DNA of 64,000 bases from assembly GCA_018195615.1 (NCBI GenBank), contig JAGTPG010000002.1, positions 6,193,501 through 6,257,500 of the forward strand. The letters run 5' to 3'. This stretch comes from Streptomyces tuirus (lineage in GTDB: Bacteria; Actinomycetota; Actinomycetes; Streptomycetales; Streptomycetaceae). Every line of letters begins with the position of its first letter. Positions within the stretch are counted from its first letter, which is position 1. The position numbers were made by a program, and so were the translations under genes. Shown here in pieces: positions 45,114 to 54,010 of this stretch. The notes under the pieces are model-generated. The model saw only the letters and a program-made list of their open reading frames with translations, was not told where the DNA came from and did no database searches.

Positions 45114-45473
45114 ATGGCGTACGACCGTAGAGCGCGCGACCGCGGCCAAGTCGCCCTCGAGTACCTCGGATTCCTGCCGATCCTGCTGCTCGTCGCCATG
45201 GCGGCCGTACAACTCGGCATCGTCGCGTACACGGCGCAGCAGGCGGGGACGGCGGCGCGGGCGGGAGCGCGCAGTGCCTCGCTGGACCCCGGAACCGAGC
45301 AGCAGGCCTGCGGGAACGCGGTCAGCGGCTGGCTGGCCGACGGGACCTCCTGCTCGGGCGCGGAGTCGGGCGAGGAGGTCACGGTCACGGCGACCGTCGA
45401 CATCCCCTCCGTCGTCCCCGGCTGGGACTTCGATCCGGCGCGCAAGACCGCCACGATGCCGCTCGACCACTGA
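45114..45473 (+). CDS. TadE-like pseudopilin 2
   Basis: 119 residues starting MAYDRRARDRGQVALEYLGF. The class III signal G-QVALEY (Glu +5, Tyr +6) is followed by a hydrophobic helix and AGARSASLDPG, the TadE-like ectodomain. Cys pairs (QACGNAV, TSCSGAE) may link. It begins 1 bp after the previous stop; ATG at 45114 is preferred to one 24 bp upstream because it gives the conserved short leader. Confidence 0.85.
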   Translation: MAYDRRARDRGQVALEYLGFLPILLLVAMAAVQLGIVAYTAQQAGTAARAGARSASLDPGTEQQACGNAVSGWLADGTSCSGAESGEEVTVTATVDIPSVVPGWDFDPARKTATMPLDH

Positions 45474-45501
45474 CCATCGGCGAACGAGGAGCACCGGACC
45501 C

Positions 45502-46838
45502 ATGAGCCTGCGGGCACGCATCAACTCCCCGAGGAGAACGGCAACCGGGGCGAGGACGGCCACCTGGTCGCCTCCTACCGCGCCAAGCTCCTGGAGGAGA
45601 TCGACCTCGCGGAGATGAGTTCGCTGTCCGCCGCCGAGCGCCGGGCCCGGCTGGAGCGGGTGCTCGGGCACATCATCAGCCGCGAGGGCCCGGTCCTGTC
45701 GACGGTGGAGCGCTCGCAACTGATCCGCAGGGTGGTCGACGAGGCACTCGGCCTGGGCATCCTGGAGCCGCTCCTGGAGGACGCCTCCATCACCGAGATC
45801 ATGGTGAACGGCCCGGACGCGATCTTCGTGGAGCGCGGCGGCCGGGTCGAGCAACTGCCCCTGCGCTTCGCCTCGAACGACCAGCTCATGCAGACGATCG
45901 AGCGGATCGTCTCGACGGTCAACCGCCGCGTCGACGAGTCCAACCCGATGGTCGACGCCCGCCTCCCCTCCGGCGAGCGCGTCAACGTCATCATCCCGCC
46001 CCTGTCCCTCACGGGCGCGACCCTCACCATCCGCCGCTTCCCGCGCTCCTTCACGCTCCAGGAGCTGATCGGCCTCGGCTCGCTCGACGAGCACATGCTG
46101 TACCTGCTGGCGGGCCTGGTGCAGGCCAAGTTCAACATCATCGTCTCGGGCGCGACGGGCACGGGAAAGACGACCCTGCTGAACGCCCTGTCCGGCCTCA
46201 TCCCCGAGGGCGAACGCATTATCACCATCGAGGACTCGGCGGAGCTCCAGCTCCAGCAGGCGCACGTGATCCGCCTGGAGTCCAGGCCCCCCAACGTGGA
46301 GGGCAAGGGCCAGGTCTCCATCCGCGACCTGGTCCGCAACTCCCTCCGTATGCGCCCCGACCGGATCGTGGTCGGTGAGGTCCGCGGCGGCGAGTCCCTG
46401 GACATGCTCCAGGCCATGTCGACGGGCCACGACGGCTCGCTGGCCACGGTCCACGCCAACAGCGCCGAGGACGCGCTGATGCGCCTGCAGACCCTCGCCT
46501 CCATGTCGGACGTGGAAATCCCCTTCGTGGCGCTGCACGACCAGATCAACAGCGCGGTGGACGTCATCGTCCAGCTCACCCGGTTCGCGGACGGCGCCCG
46601 CCGCATCACCGAGATCGCGCTGATGGACAGCCACGGCAGCGATCCGTACCGGCTGGTCACGGTCGCCCGCTTCACCGCACAGCCCATGACGGCCGACGGC
46701 CGTATCCACGGGGCCTTCGAGTACTTCCCCCTCCCACGCCGCACCGCCGACCGCCTCTACATGGCGAGCCAGCCCATTCCCCAGGCCTTCGGCATCGCCC
46801 GGTCCGCGGACCAGCTAGCCACCCGAGAAGCCAGGTAG
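45502..46838 (+). CDS. cpaF: Tad pilus secretion ATPase CpaF/TadA, frameshifted near start
   Basis: About 445 residues after correction. GspE/VirB11-type hexameric ATPase that powers pilus assembly. Shows VNGPDAIFVERGGRVE, Walker A SGATGTGKTTLLNAL (Lys about residue 223), the Asp box ERIITIEDSAELQ, Walker B PDRIVVGEVRGGESLDML and the His box GSLATVHANS. The N-terminus MSLRARINSP joins EENGNRGEDGHLVASYRAKL when one C is added to TCCCCG near 45528. Otherwise translation would have to begin at the ATG at 45615. Operon position between TadE and TadB is canonical. Confidence 0.93.
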
Positions 46839-46847
46839 GACCGACCG

Positions 46848-47792
46848 ATGGAACTGCACCAGCTCATCACGCTCACCACCGGCATCACCCTGCTGACCTG
46901 CGTCCTCGCGGTGGTCGGCCTGCACTCCTACGCCACCGGCAAGGCACAGCGCCAGGCGCTCGTCGACCGCCTGTCCGCCACCGGCCAGATACCGGTCGGC
47001 GGCCGTCGCCGGCACTTCCGGGGGATCGACCGCCGACTGCGGCGCACCAAGCTCGGCAGGAAACTGGAACTTCGCCTGGCGGCCACCGGTCTGGACATCA
47101 CCCCGGGCGAGTTCTTCGTCTACATGCTCGCCACGGTGGCCGGCCTGTGGCTGACCGGCCAGGCGGCTCTGGCCCCGTTCTTCGGCCCGCTGGCCGGCCT
47201 GCTGGGCATCGGGGTGGCGATCCAGTTCCTCAACTGGCAACGCCAGAAACGCATCGAGAAGTTCATCAACCAGCTCCCCGAAATGGCCCGGATCCTCGCC
47301 AACGCGACCCAGGCGGGTCTCGCCCTGCGCACCGCGATCGGCATGGCCGCGGAGGAGATGGAGGCCCCGGCCGGAGAGGAACTCGGCAAGGTCTCCGCGC
47401 AGCTGGCCGTGGGCGCGTCGATGGACGAGGCACTGAGCGAGATGGCCGACCGCCTCCCCTCCCGCGAGCTGGTCGTCCTCGTCACCACCCTGGTGCTGTC
47501 GAACCGGGCGGGCGGCCAGGTGGTGAGCGCGCTGCGGAACCTGACCGAGACGCTGGAGGAACGCAAGGAGACCCGACGAGAGGTCCGCACCCAGCTCTCC
47601 CAGGTCAACATGACGTCGTACGCGGTCCCGGTCCTGGGCGTCGGCTCCCTCTTCCTCATGAACGGCGTGAAAGACGGAGCCCTGGACCGCATGACCGGCT
47701 CCCCCTTCGGCCAGGCGGCGGTCATCATCGCCTTCAGCCTCTACGCCGTCGGCTTCGTCCTCATCCGCCGCCTGTCCCGCATCGACGTCTGA
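46848..47792 (+). CDS. tadB: Tad inner-membrane platform protein TadB
   Basis: 314 residues with the T2SF/GspF domain (LPEMARILANATQAGLALRTAI, LSNRAGGQVVSALRNLTETLEER) and helices at the N-terminus, near residues 85-125 and at the C-terminus. Forms the membrane platform with TadC above the CpaF hexamer. ATG 9 bp after the cpaF stop. Confidence 0.92.
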   Translation: MELHQLITLTTGITLLTCVLAVVGLHSYATGKAQRQALVDRLSATGQIPVGGRRRHFRGIDRRLRRTKLGRKLELRLAATGLDITPGEFFVYMLATVAGLWLTGQAALAPFFGPLAGLLGIGVAIQFLNWQRQKRIEKFINQLPEMARILANATQAGLALRTAIGMAAEEMEAPAGEELGKVSAQLAVGASMDEALSEMADRLPSRELVVLVTTLVLSNRAGGQVVSALRNLTETLEERKETRREVRTQLSQVNMTSYAVPVLGVGSLFLMNGVKDGALDRMTGSPFGQAAVIIAFSLYAVGFVLIRRLSRIDV

Positions 47793-47808
47793 GAGCCAGG
47801 AGGCAACC

Positions 47809-48696
47809 ATGGGACTGCTTCTCGCCCTGCTGACGGGCCTCGGCGTCTGGGGCATCTTCGCCGGCATCCGCATGTACCGCGCCGAGGCCAAACTGCCCGG
47901 TGACCTCGCCCTGGCCCTGGAGGTCGGCTCCACCCGCACCGGCGCCGTCGACTCCCTCATCGACCGCATGGGCATGCGCTACGCCCCCGCGGTGCTGCGT
48001 CTGATGGGCCCCAAGCAGGTGGCCAAGTACCGCCGCAAGATCGACCTGGCGGGCAACCCGGGCGGCCTGACGATCGACCGCTACGCGGCGAGGCGCGCGG
48101 TGTACGGGGCGCTGGGCGGGGTGGGCTTCCTGGTGTTCCTGATGCGCGGCCAGCTCCTGGTCGCCCTCCTCCTGCTCGCTTTCGGCGCGTTCTGGACGGA
48201 GGTGGGCATCTGGTCGGCGATCCGCATCCGCAGGGACGTCATCGAACGGACCCTGCCGGACTTCCTGGACGTCCTGGCGGTCGTGGTCAGCGCGGGCCTC
48301 GGCTTCCGCCAGGCCCTGGACCGGGTCGCGTCCAAGTACGAGGGCCCCTGGGCGGACGAGCTGCGCATCACCCTCCGCCAGATGGACCTGGGCATGAGCC
48401 GCCGCCAGGCCTTCGCGGAACTGCGCCGCCGGAACGACTCCGAGCAGGTGGCGATGTTCGTGACGGCGTTGCAGCAGGGCGAGGAACTGGGCGCGCCGAT
48501 CGTCGACACGCTGGTGGCTCTCGCCAAGGACATGCGGCGTACGGACGCGCAGAACGCCCGCCGCAAGGCCGCGCGTGCCGTTCCCAAGGCCACGATGATG
48601 ATCACGACCTTCATGGTCCCGGCCACGATGCTCCTCCTCGGCGCCGGCCTGATCCTCGGCTCGGGGACGGACTTCGGCTCGGTAACGGGCGAGTAG
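47809..48696 (+). CDS. tadC: Tad inner-membrane platform protein TadC
   Basis: 295 residues, second T2SF-domain protein (TLPDFLDVLAVVVSAGLGFRQAL, QQGEELGAPIVDTLVALAKDM) with hydrophobic segments at both ends and about residues 95-145. SD AGGAGG before ATG. Partner of TadB. Confidence 0.92.
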   Translation: MGLLLALLTGLGVWGIFAGIRMYRAEAKLPGDLALALEVGSTRTGAVDSLIDRMGMRYAPAVLRLMGPKQVAKYRRKIDLAGNPGGLTIDRYAARRAVYGALGGVGFLVFLMRGQLLVALLLLAFGAFWTEVGIWSAIRIRRDVIERTLPDFLDVLAVVVSAGLGFRQALDRVASKYEGPWADELRITLRQMDLGMSRRQAFAELRRRNDSEQVAMFVTALQQGEELGAPIVDTLVALAKDMRRTDAQNARRKAARAVPKATMMITTFMVPATMLLLGAGLILGSGTDFGSVTGE

Positions 48697-48717
48697 GCAG
48701 GCAGGGAGGGGGCCAGC

Positions 48718-50379
48718 ATGTCGCTGACAGAGGAACGGAACGGACTGCTGCGCCGTCGCCGTCGCGCCGCGAACCCGCCGGAGATCACGACACCCCCTGC
48801 GGGGACGGTCCTGCCGGCCCATGCGCGCACGGGGGCGCCTGATGTACCGGTTACGTCGGTCACGCCTGCGTTGCCGCCGGGGTGGGAGGCGGCGGGTGGA
48901 GGTCAAGCGGGCGTGCCGGTACCGGGGCCCGTGCCGACGCCGGGAGCCGCGGGGAGCGGGCAGGCGGGGTATGCGAACGGCGGGCCCGGTGCAGACGGCG
49001 GGCCGGAGCCGCGCGCGAACGGCCGGTCGGCTGCCGACGGTGCTCAGCCCTCACAGGGGCCACCCGCACTCGACCACGAAAGCCGCGCGAGTGGTCCGGG
49101 CGGGAACCCCACCCAGGCCGAGGGCCGGGGCGACGACGCGCCGGCAAACCCGGCGATCCCCATCCAGGTCAACGCCCTCCAGGCCATGTGCCGCCAGGTC
49201 TTCGGCTTCCGCCTGGCCATGATCGCCCTGGCCACCCCCACCGCCCTCCTCAACGCCAACGACGGCCTCCCCACGCGCCTCGTAGGCGCGGCCGTAGTAG
49301 TCACGTTCATGACCTCCTACGTCCTCTTCCGGGACTGGGAACGCTTCGGCCCCCTCCTCCTCCGCCACCCCACCCTCCTCGGCGCAGACACCCTCTTCGG
49401 TGCCCTCCTGCTCATCTCCGCAGGCCCGGACAGCACCCTCGCCTACGTCAGTGTCTGCACCCCCCTCCTCGCCGGCCTGGTCTACGGCTGGCGAGGAGCC
49501 GCCGTCTTCGCCAGCCTCCAGGCCCTGCTCCTCCTCCTGATACACGCGGCACAGGAGAACCCGGCCCCGGGCCTCGCCGAGTCGACCCTCCTGCCCGGCC
49601 TCTGCGTCATCGCCGGAGCCGTCGGCTCCAGCCTGCGCAACCTCATGTTCCGTTTCGGCGCGGCCACACACGCCCTGACGACGGTGCAGGCCCGACTGGC
49701 CGTCACCGAAGCGGTGAGCGCCGAACGCGCGCGCCTGGCCCGCGAGATGCACGACTCGGTCGCCAAGACCTTGCACGGCGTGGCCCTCGCCGCCGACGGC
49801 CTGGCGACCTCAGCCGGTGCCGACCGTATGGACGCGGCCCTGGTGAAACAACAGGCCGAATTCGTCGCCCGCTCCGCCCGCCGCGCTGCCGCCGAGTCCC
49901 GGGAACTCCTCGCCGACCTCCGCCATGACTCCGACCCGGACCACACCACGGACGTCCTCGTAGAACTCGCGGCCCGAACCCGGGACTTCAGCAGCCGCAC
50001 CGGCCTCCCCGCCGTCTACCGCCCCACCGGCGAGGAGGCCGTCCCTCCGGTCCCGCCCGCCGTGGCCCGCCAACTCCTCACCATCGCCTCGGAGGCCATG
50101 GAGAACGCCCACCGCCACGCACGCCCCACCCGCGTCGACGTCCGCGCGGGCGTCCACGGCGATCTGCTCCGCATCAGCGTGTACGACGACGGCCGAGGTC
50201 TCCCCCCAGGGACGACCCTCGAACAACTCCGCCGGGCCGGGCACTTCGGACTGGTCGGCATGGTCGAGCGGGCCGCCTCGGTGGGCGCCCGGATCCGCAT
50301 AGGCCGCGGCAGCCACCCCAGAGGCACGGAGGTCCGCCTGGAACTCCCCCTGGCAGCCCTGACCACCCCCCACGCCTGA
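48718..50379 (+). CDS. Membrane histidine kinase (HisKA_3/NarL-type) inside the tad operon
   Basis: 553 residues. A long disordered N-terminal tail rich in Pro/Gly/Ala (about 1-145), five or six transmembrane helices (about 155-315), a HisKA_3 dimerisation domain with the phospho-acceptor H345 in LAREMHDSVAKTLHG, and an HATPase_c domain (AMENAHRHARPTRVDV, YDDGRGLPPG). It pairs with the response regulator 27 bp downstream. Its location between tadC and flp suggests that it controls pilus or toxin expression. Signal unknown. Confidence 0.92.
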   Translation: MSLTEERNGLLRRRRRAANPPEITTPPAGTVLPAHARTGAPDVPVTSVTPALPPGWEAAGGGQAGVPVPGPVPTPGAAGSGQAGYANGGPGADGGPEPRANGRSAADGAQPSQGPPALDHESRASGPGGNPTQAEGRGDDAPANPAIPIQVNALQAMCRQVFGFRLAMIALATPTALLNANDGLPTRLVGAAVVVTFMTSYVLFRDWERFGPLLLRHPTLLGADTLFGALLLISAGPDSTLAYVSVCTPLLAGLVYGWRGAAVFASLQALLLLLIHAAQENPAPGLAESTLLPGLCVIAGAVGSSLRNLMFRFGAATHALTTVQARLAVTEAVSAERARLAREMHDSVAKTLHGVALAADGLATSAGADRMDAALVKQQAEFVARSARRAAAESRELLADLRHDSDPDHTTDVLVELAARTRDFSSRTGLPAVYRPTGEEAVPPVPPAVARQLLTIASEAMENAHRHARPTRVDVRAGVHGDLLRISVYDDGRGLPPGTTLEQLRRAGHFGLVGMVERAASVGARIRIGRGSHPRGTEVRLELPLAALTTPHA

Positions 50380-50406
50380 CCCCACGAAACGAGAGGAGGC
50401 CCCCGG

Positions 50407-51363
50407 ATGCCGGACCACACCCCGCCACCGCACCCGCCCCCGCCACCACCACAAAACCCGTTCACTGACCTCCCACAGCCCGCACCACCCAGCAGCCTCC
50501 GGGTCGTCGTGGCGGACGACAACCCCGTGGTCCGCGCCGGCCTCACCGCGCTCCTCTCCGGCCGCGCGGACATCACGGTCGTAGCGGAGGCAGCCGACGG
50601 CCGACAGGCCTACGACGCCGCCCACCAGCACCGCCCGGACGTCGTCCTCCTCGACGTCCGCATGCCCGGCGTGGACGGCATCTCGGCACTCCCGTACCTG
50701 GTGCGGATCGCCCCCGTGGTGATGCTGACGTACAGCAGGGAGTCGGAGATTGTCCAGGAGGCCCTCCGCCGAGGAGCCGGCGGCTACCTGGTGCACGGCG
50801 AGTTCACGGCCGACCAGCTGGTCGACGCCGTACGGGACATCAAGGAGGGCCGGCCCCACTTCACCGCCACGGCGGCGGGCGCCCTCTTGGCCCAACTCCG
50901 CCGGGACCAGACGGCGACCCCGCCTCTGCCCGAGGGGCTGGGCCGGTCGACGAGTGCGACTGCATACGGAATTTCCAAGTCCGCAAAACCGCATACTCAG
51001 CCCCAACCGCCCGCTCCGCCAGCGAATTTGCCTCTACCTCACATCCCGCCCCCATCTGTTTCTCCAGAAAACCTTTCGCAAGTGCAACCGCATGTGGGAC
51101 AGTCTTCGTCTGGGTGGGCGAGTGGCCGTCCGGCCGCTCCCGACAGGTCGCGGTTCCAACTGAGCGCGAGGGAGGCGGAGATCATGGACCACATCGCGTC
51201 CGGCATGACCAACCAGCAGATCGCCGCCACCTGCTTCATCAGCGAGAAGACCGTCAAGAACCACATCAACCGCATCTTCGCCAAGCTGCACAGCACCAGC
51301 CGCTCCGAGGCCGCCGCGAAATGGATCGGCACGGCCCCGGACTCACACCGAGGACTGGGGTGA
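50407..51363 (+). CDS. NarL/LuxR-family response regulator with unusual long linker
   Basis: 318 residues. Receiver domain (VVVADDNPVVRAGLTALL, phospho-acceptor D83 in VLLDVRMPG) and LuxR HTH (LSAREAEIMDHIASGMTNQQ, FISEKTVKNHINRIFAKL). Between them lie about 70 residues of Pro/Ser/His/Gln-rich sequence (50940-51120), clearly more AT-rich than its surroundings; typical family members have 20 or fewer. Preceded by a Pro-rich N-terminal tail and GAGAGGAGG. Cognate partner of the kinase; candidate regulator of the GGGCCC-box promoters. Confidence 0.9.
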   Translation: MPDHTPPPHPPPPPPQNPFTDLPQPAPPSSLRVVVADDNPVVRAGLTALLSGRADITVVAEAADGRQAYDAAHQHRPDVVLLDVRMPGVDGISALPYLVRIAPVVMLTYSRESEIVQEALRRGAGGYLVHGEFTADQLVDAVRDIKEGRPHFTATAAGALLAQLRRDQTATPPLPEGLGRSTSATAYGISKSAKPHTQPQPPAPPANLPLPHIPPPSVSPENLSQVQPHVGQSSSGWASGRPAAPDRSRFQLSAREAEIMDHIASGMTNQQIAATCFISEKTVKNHINRIFAKLHSTSRSEAAAKWIGTAPDSHRGLG

Positions 51364-51392
51364 CGTCCGGTGACTGGGTGGGGGAGAACCGG

Positions 51393-51434
51393 TTGGGCCC
51401 GCGCGATTGGGCCCGGAATTGGGCCCAGGGGCCC
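51393..51434 (+). promoter_or_regulatory. GGGCCC-box array upstream of the Flp pilin gene
   Basis: TTGGGCCC occurs at 51393, 51407 and 51419, the last as TTGGGCCCAGGGGCCC (51419-51434). The same arrangement (GGGCCC, TTGGGTCC, AG, GGGCCC) is found at 54464-54488 before the toxin gene. Likely binding site of a common regulator, possibly the tad response regulator. Confidence 0.55.
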
Positions 51435-51507
51435 TCTGGCGGACAGGTCGTTCAGCCGTACGTTCCCCATGCCGAAAGCGGCACCGCCGAACCCGGAGGG
51501 GAACACC

Positions 51508-51741
51508 ATGAGCGACCTGATGCTGAAGACCGCCGTCGCGACCAAGGTCCGCGTCAACGGCTGGAAGAACACCACGGTGCAGGCGATGCAGCGCCGCGCC
51601 GGCGACAAGGGGCAGACGGCGGTCGAGTACCTGGGCATCATCGCGGTGGTGGTGGCGATCGTGCTGGCGATCACGGGCACGGACATCGGGCAGACGATCC
51701 TGGACAAGATCAAGGCACAAGTTGCCAAGGTCGCTCCTTGA
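51508..51741 (+). CDS. flp: Flp/Tad type IVb major pilin
   Basis: 77 residues. A basic leader (MSDLMLKTAVATKVRVNGWK...) and the class III cleavage site DKG-QTAVEYLG (Glu +5, Tyr +6), followed by one hydrophobic helix (IIAVVVAIVLAITG) and a short tail. Leader of 35 residues is longer than in proteobacterial Flp but usual in actinobacteria. Strong SD (GGAGGGG). This would be the main pilus subunit after processing. Its motif is the closest match to the one inside the toxin at 54600. Confidence 0.9.
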   Translation: MSDLMLKTAVATKVRVNGWKNTTVQAMQRRAGDKGQTAVEYLGIIAVVVAIVLAITGTDIGQTILDKIKAQVAKVAP

Positions 51742-52355
51742 TGCGACTTCGCAAGTACGGCGATGCAGGGCAGGCTTTCCCCATCTACATCACAGTGGTG
51801 GGGGGCCTGCTCTTTCTCGCGTTGGCCTACTTCGCGGTTGGCCAGGCGGCGGCAAATCGGAATGGTGCCCAGACAGCTGCCGATGCAGCGGCTCTTGCGG
51901 CAGCCCAGGACAGGCGGGACCAACTCGCGGACGCATGGGTGAAGGACCTGCTCGATCCGACCAAGTGGCAGGCGATCTTCGAGGGCAGCACGGAAGGACT
52001 CGTTCCCTCGTGCTGGCGCGCACATCAGCTGGCCGCACAGAACGATGCCCAGGTGGTCGGCTGTGGGCCGGAAGGCCTCCTGGGTTTCACGGTCGAGGTC
52101 GAAACGAACAAGTCCGTAGGAGACTCCATCGTTCCCGGCACGGCGGAACACCGAGCAAACGCGACCGCCACCGCCGTGATCGAGTCTCGGTGCACGTTCG
52201 ACCTCCCGGAGGAGACCGGCGATCCCAAGGAGCTGCCCGCGCTCACCTGCGGGGGCAGGGAATGGGACCTGGACGCGGACGATCCCCAGGTCGTTCCGAA
52301 ACCCGAGGATCTCTTCGATGTCCACCTGGCCGACCGACAAGCGAACGACGAGTGA
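51741..52355 (+). CDS. TadG-like pilus-associated protein
   Basis: 204 residues. A short leader AGQAFPIYITVVGGLLFLALAYFAV (in two parts: GQAFPIYI and the helix), then the TadG/TadE-like AANRNGAQTAADAAALAAAQ and an ectodomain with four Cys. The site G-QAFPIY lacks the Glu at +5, so it is probably not processed like a pilin. The ATG shares one base with the flp stop (TGATG), indicating coupled translation. Confidence 0.85.
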   Translation: MRLRKYGDAGQAFPIYITVVGGLLFLALAYFAVGQAAANRNGAQTAADAAALAAAQDRRDQLADAWVKDLLDPTKWQAIFEGSTEGLVPSCWRAHQLAAQNDAQVVGCGPEGLLGFTVEVETNKSVGDSIVPGTAEHRANATATAVIESRCTFDLPEETGDPKELPALTCGGREWDLDADDPQVVPKPEDLFDVHLADRQANDE

Positions 52356-52371
52356 TGAAGGAAGCAGACTG

Positions 52372-52953
52372 ATGAGCGTTCGGTTCACTGCGAAGGCCCG
52401 CAGGGGGATGGTCGCGCTGGCCGTTGCGACTGGCTTGGTCCTCGGTGTGGCCGGCTGCGGCGGCGGTGGAGATGACGACAAGAAGCCCGAAAGGTCGGCG
52501 TCGGCTTCCAAGGGCGGTGGAACCAAGCCGAGTGCTCAGGAAGGTACGTCGGAGGAGCCGTTGGCCGAGATGAAGGGGCCGCAAGGACTCTTTCTCCAGG
52601 TCACCTCTGCCACTCGGGACTCCGGTGGATTCATCACGGTGAACGGCAACCTGAAGAACGACGGCTCGGAGACGGTGGTCGTCCCTTCCAATCTGAGCGG
52701 CAACGAAACCGAGATCATCAAGAACGGCAGCTCGTTGGGTGGCGCCACGCTGGTGGACTCCAAGGGGAAGAAGCGCTACTACGTGCTTCGTGACACGGAC
52801 GGTCGTCCCCTCACAACAACCGGCTTGCCCACGCTCAAGGCCGGTGAATCCGTCCCGGTATTCATGCAGTTCCCCGCCCCGCCGACCAGTACGACCGAGG
52901 TCGGCCTGCAGCTTCCGGGCTTCCCCGCCGCCACGTTCACGATCTCCGGGTGA
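52372..52953 (+). CDS. Lipoprotein, DUF4352-like fold, tad-associated
   Basis: 193 residues. Lipoprotein signal with lipobox LGVAGC followed by a Gly/Asp spacer, a charged Ser/Lys linker and a beta-sandwich domain (LFLQVTSATRDSGGFITVNG, GSETVVVPSNLSG). Resembles telokin-like or DUF4352-type domains but no firm match by eye. Anchored outside the membrane between TadG and the OmpA-domain protein; may brace the pilus in the envelope. SD GAAGG. Confidence 0.75.
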   Translation: MSVRFTAKARRGMVALAVATGLVLGVAGCGGGGDDDKKPERSASASKGGGTKPSAQEGTSEEPLAEMKGPQGLFLQVTSATRDSGGFITVNGNLKNDGSETVVVPSNLSGNETEIIKNGSSLGGATLVDSKGKKRYYVLRDTDGRPLTTTGLPTLKAGESVPVFMQFPAPPTSTTEVGLQLPGFPAATFTISG

Positions 52954-52961
52954 GGCCGGCC

Positions 52962-53614
52962 ATGACCGTCATCCGCACTCCGTCCCGGGCGGGAGCGCCT
53001 CGCCTCGCCCTGACCTTCACGGCAGTCACTGTCATGGCTGCCGCAAACCTCTTCGGCGCAGTGTCGGCCCACGCCGACGACGGGCCCAGCGTGCCCCGGG
53101 CACTGAGGCGACGGCCACCGCCCCCGTCGAGATCGACCCGAACGACCCTGACCTGAAGATCCCGGACGGCGCCACCCTCGCCACCCCCAAAGTCCTCGAC
53201 ATCAAACAGGTAGTCGAAGACCAGAGCGGCGACGAACGCCGCGAAGACACCAACGCCGACGTCAAGTTCGCCCTCCAGGCCGAAGTCCTCTTCGGCAAGG
53301 ACAGCGCGAAACTCAGTGCCCAGGCGAAGGCGCGCATCTCCGCGATCGCCGAAGAGATCAAGACGCAGAACGCGACGAAGATCCGCGTCTTCGGCTTCAC
53401 CGACAACCTCGGCTCCTCCGCCCACGGCGACGTCCTGTCCAGGCAACGCGCTAACGCCGTACAGAACGTCCTGGACCAGGAACTGAACGACTCCAACGTC
53501 ACGTACGAGGTCCGCGGCTACGGCGAGCAGTATCCGATCGCCGACAACTCCACGGAGGCCGGCCGCAAGAAGAACCGCCGGGTCGAGGTCTCCTTCCCCC
53601 GCTCGGAGAGCTGA
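52962..53614 (+). CDS. OmpA-domain peptidoglycan-binding secreted protein, frameshifted
   Basis: About 217 residues after correction. Signal peptide (LALTFTAVTVMAAANLFGAV, cut near SAHA), a linker, and a C-terminal OmpA/MotB domain: VKFALQAEVLFGKDSAKLS, IRVFGFTDNLGSSAHGDVLSRQRANAV (in pieces) and NRRVEVSF, with the Asp and Arg that bind diaminopimelate. The signal peptide joins the mature part if one C is added to GTGCCCCGG near 53096 (SVPPGTEATATAPVEI). It would hold the pilus system to the wall. The last 241 bp are duplicated at 58448-58688. Confidence 0.85.
53374..53614. repeat. Direct repeat, left copy (ompA 3' end)
   Basis: 241 bp ending at the ompA stop, matching 58448-58688 over equal length with about 16 substitutions and no indel (about 93 percent identity by eye). 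The pair brackets 4.8 kb carrying the toxin-antitoxin pair, the pilin-like toxin and the putative immunity gene. Confidence 0.9.
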
Positions 53615-53631
53615 GCGCCGTTCGGACGCCG

Positions 53632-53671
53632 GAGGCCCCGTCCCGTGCAACCGTGCACTGGGAGGGGGCTC
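53632..53671 (+). terminator. Hairpin after ompA-domain gene
   Basis: GAGGCCCCGTCCCGTGCA pairs imperfectly with TGCACTGGGAGGGGGCTC across a short loop, 17 bp past the stop. No T-tract. Probably ends the tad transcript. Confidence 0.55.
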
Positions 53672-53704
53672 TCGCGTGTATGGCGCCGACAGGAGACGCT
53701 CGGC

Positions 53705-53721
53705 GTATACGTCACGTATAC
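53705..53721 (+). promoter_or_regulatory. Operator/promoter of the toxin-antitoxin pair
   Basis: Perfect palindrome GTATACGT-C-ACGTATAC, overlapping TATACT (53717-53722), which fits a -10 box. The antitoxin ATG is 6 bp after TATACT and has no Shine-Dalgarno, so the transcript is probably leaderless and the antitoxin represses its own promoter. Confidence 0.7.
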
Positions 53722-53728
53722 TCTCCGC

Positions 53729-54010
53729 ATGTCCGACGTCATGATTCGTGTGCCCGCCGAAGTCCGTGACCAGCTCGCCGCCGTGGCGGAGGCGCGAGGG
53801 ACCAGCCTGCGCGCCCTCATGCAGGAGATAGCTGCTCAGACGCTGACTCCCGAGCAGATCAAGGAACGGGCCGAGCACACCCGCGCCCTGCTTGCGGAGC
53901 GGTTCGGGCATCATGTGACGGACGAGGAGTCTGCCGAGATGCGGCGGAAGATGCGTGAAGCCACGGCCGCTCACCGGGCCGCGCTCGCCGAGGCGGAGTC
54001 GTCGCGTTGA
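53729..54010 (+). CDS. VapB-like antitoxin
   Basis: 93 residues. The N-terminal part (MSDVMIRVPAEVRDQLAAVA, RGTSLRALMQEIAAQ) fits a ribbon-helix-helix DNA-binding domain. The rest is a charged helix that would wrap the toxin (ERFGHHVTDEESAEMRRKMRE). The next gene starts inside its stop codon. The operator palindrome lies 7 bp upstream. The longer frame back to 53645 would include the operator and is rejected. Confidence 0.8.
   Translation: MSDVMIRVPAEVRDQLAAVAEARGTSLRALMQEIAAQTLTPEQIKERAEHTRALLAERFGHHVTDEESAEMRRKMREATAAHRAALAEAESSR

Noticed and set aside
52739..53095. Separate gene reading into the OmpA domain from 52739
   Set aside because: It overlaps the lipoprotein gene in another frame; the signal peptide at 52962 plus a one-base correction explains the OmpA protein.
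53694..53722. Canonical -35 box for the toxin-antitoxin promoter
   Set aside because: AGACGC at the right distance from TATACT is too far from TTGACA to be called; only the -10 and the palindrome are reported.
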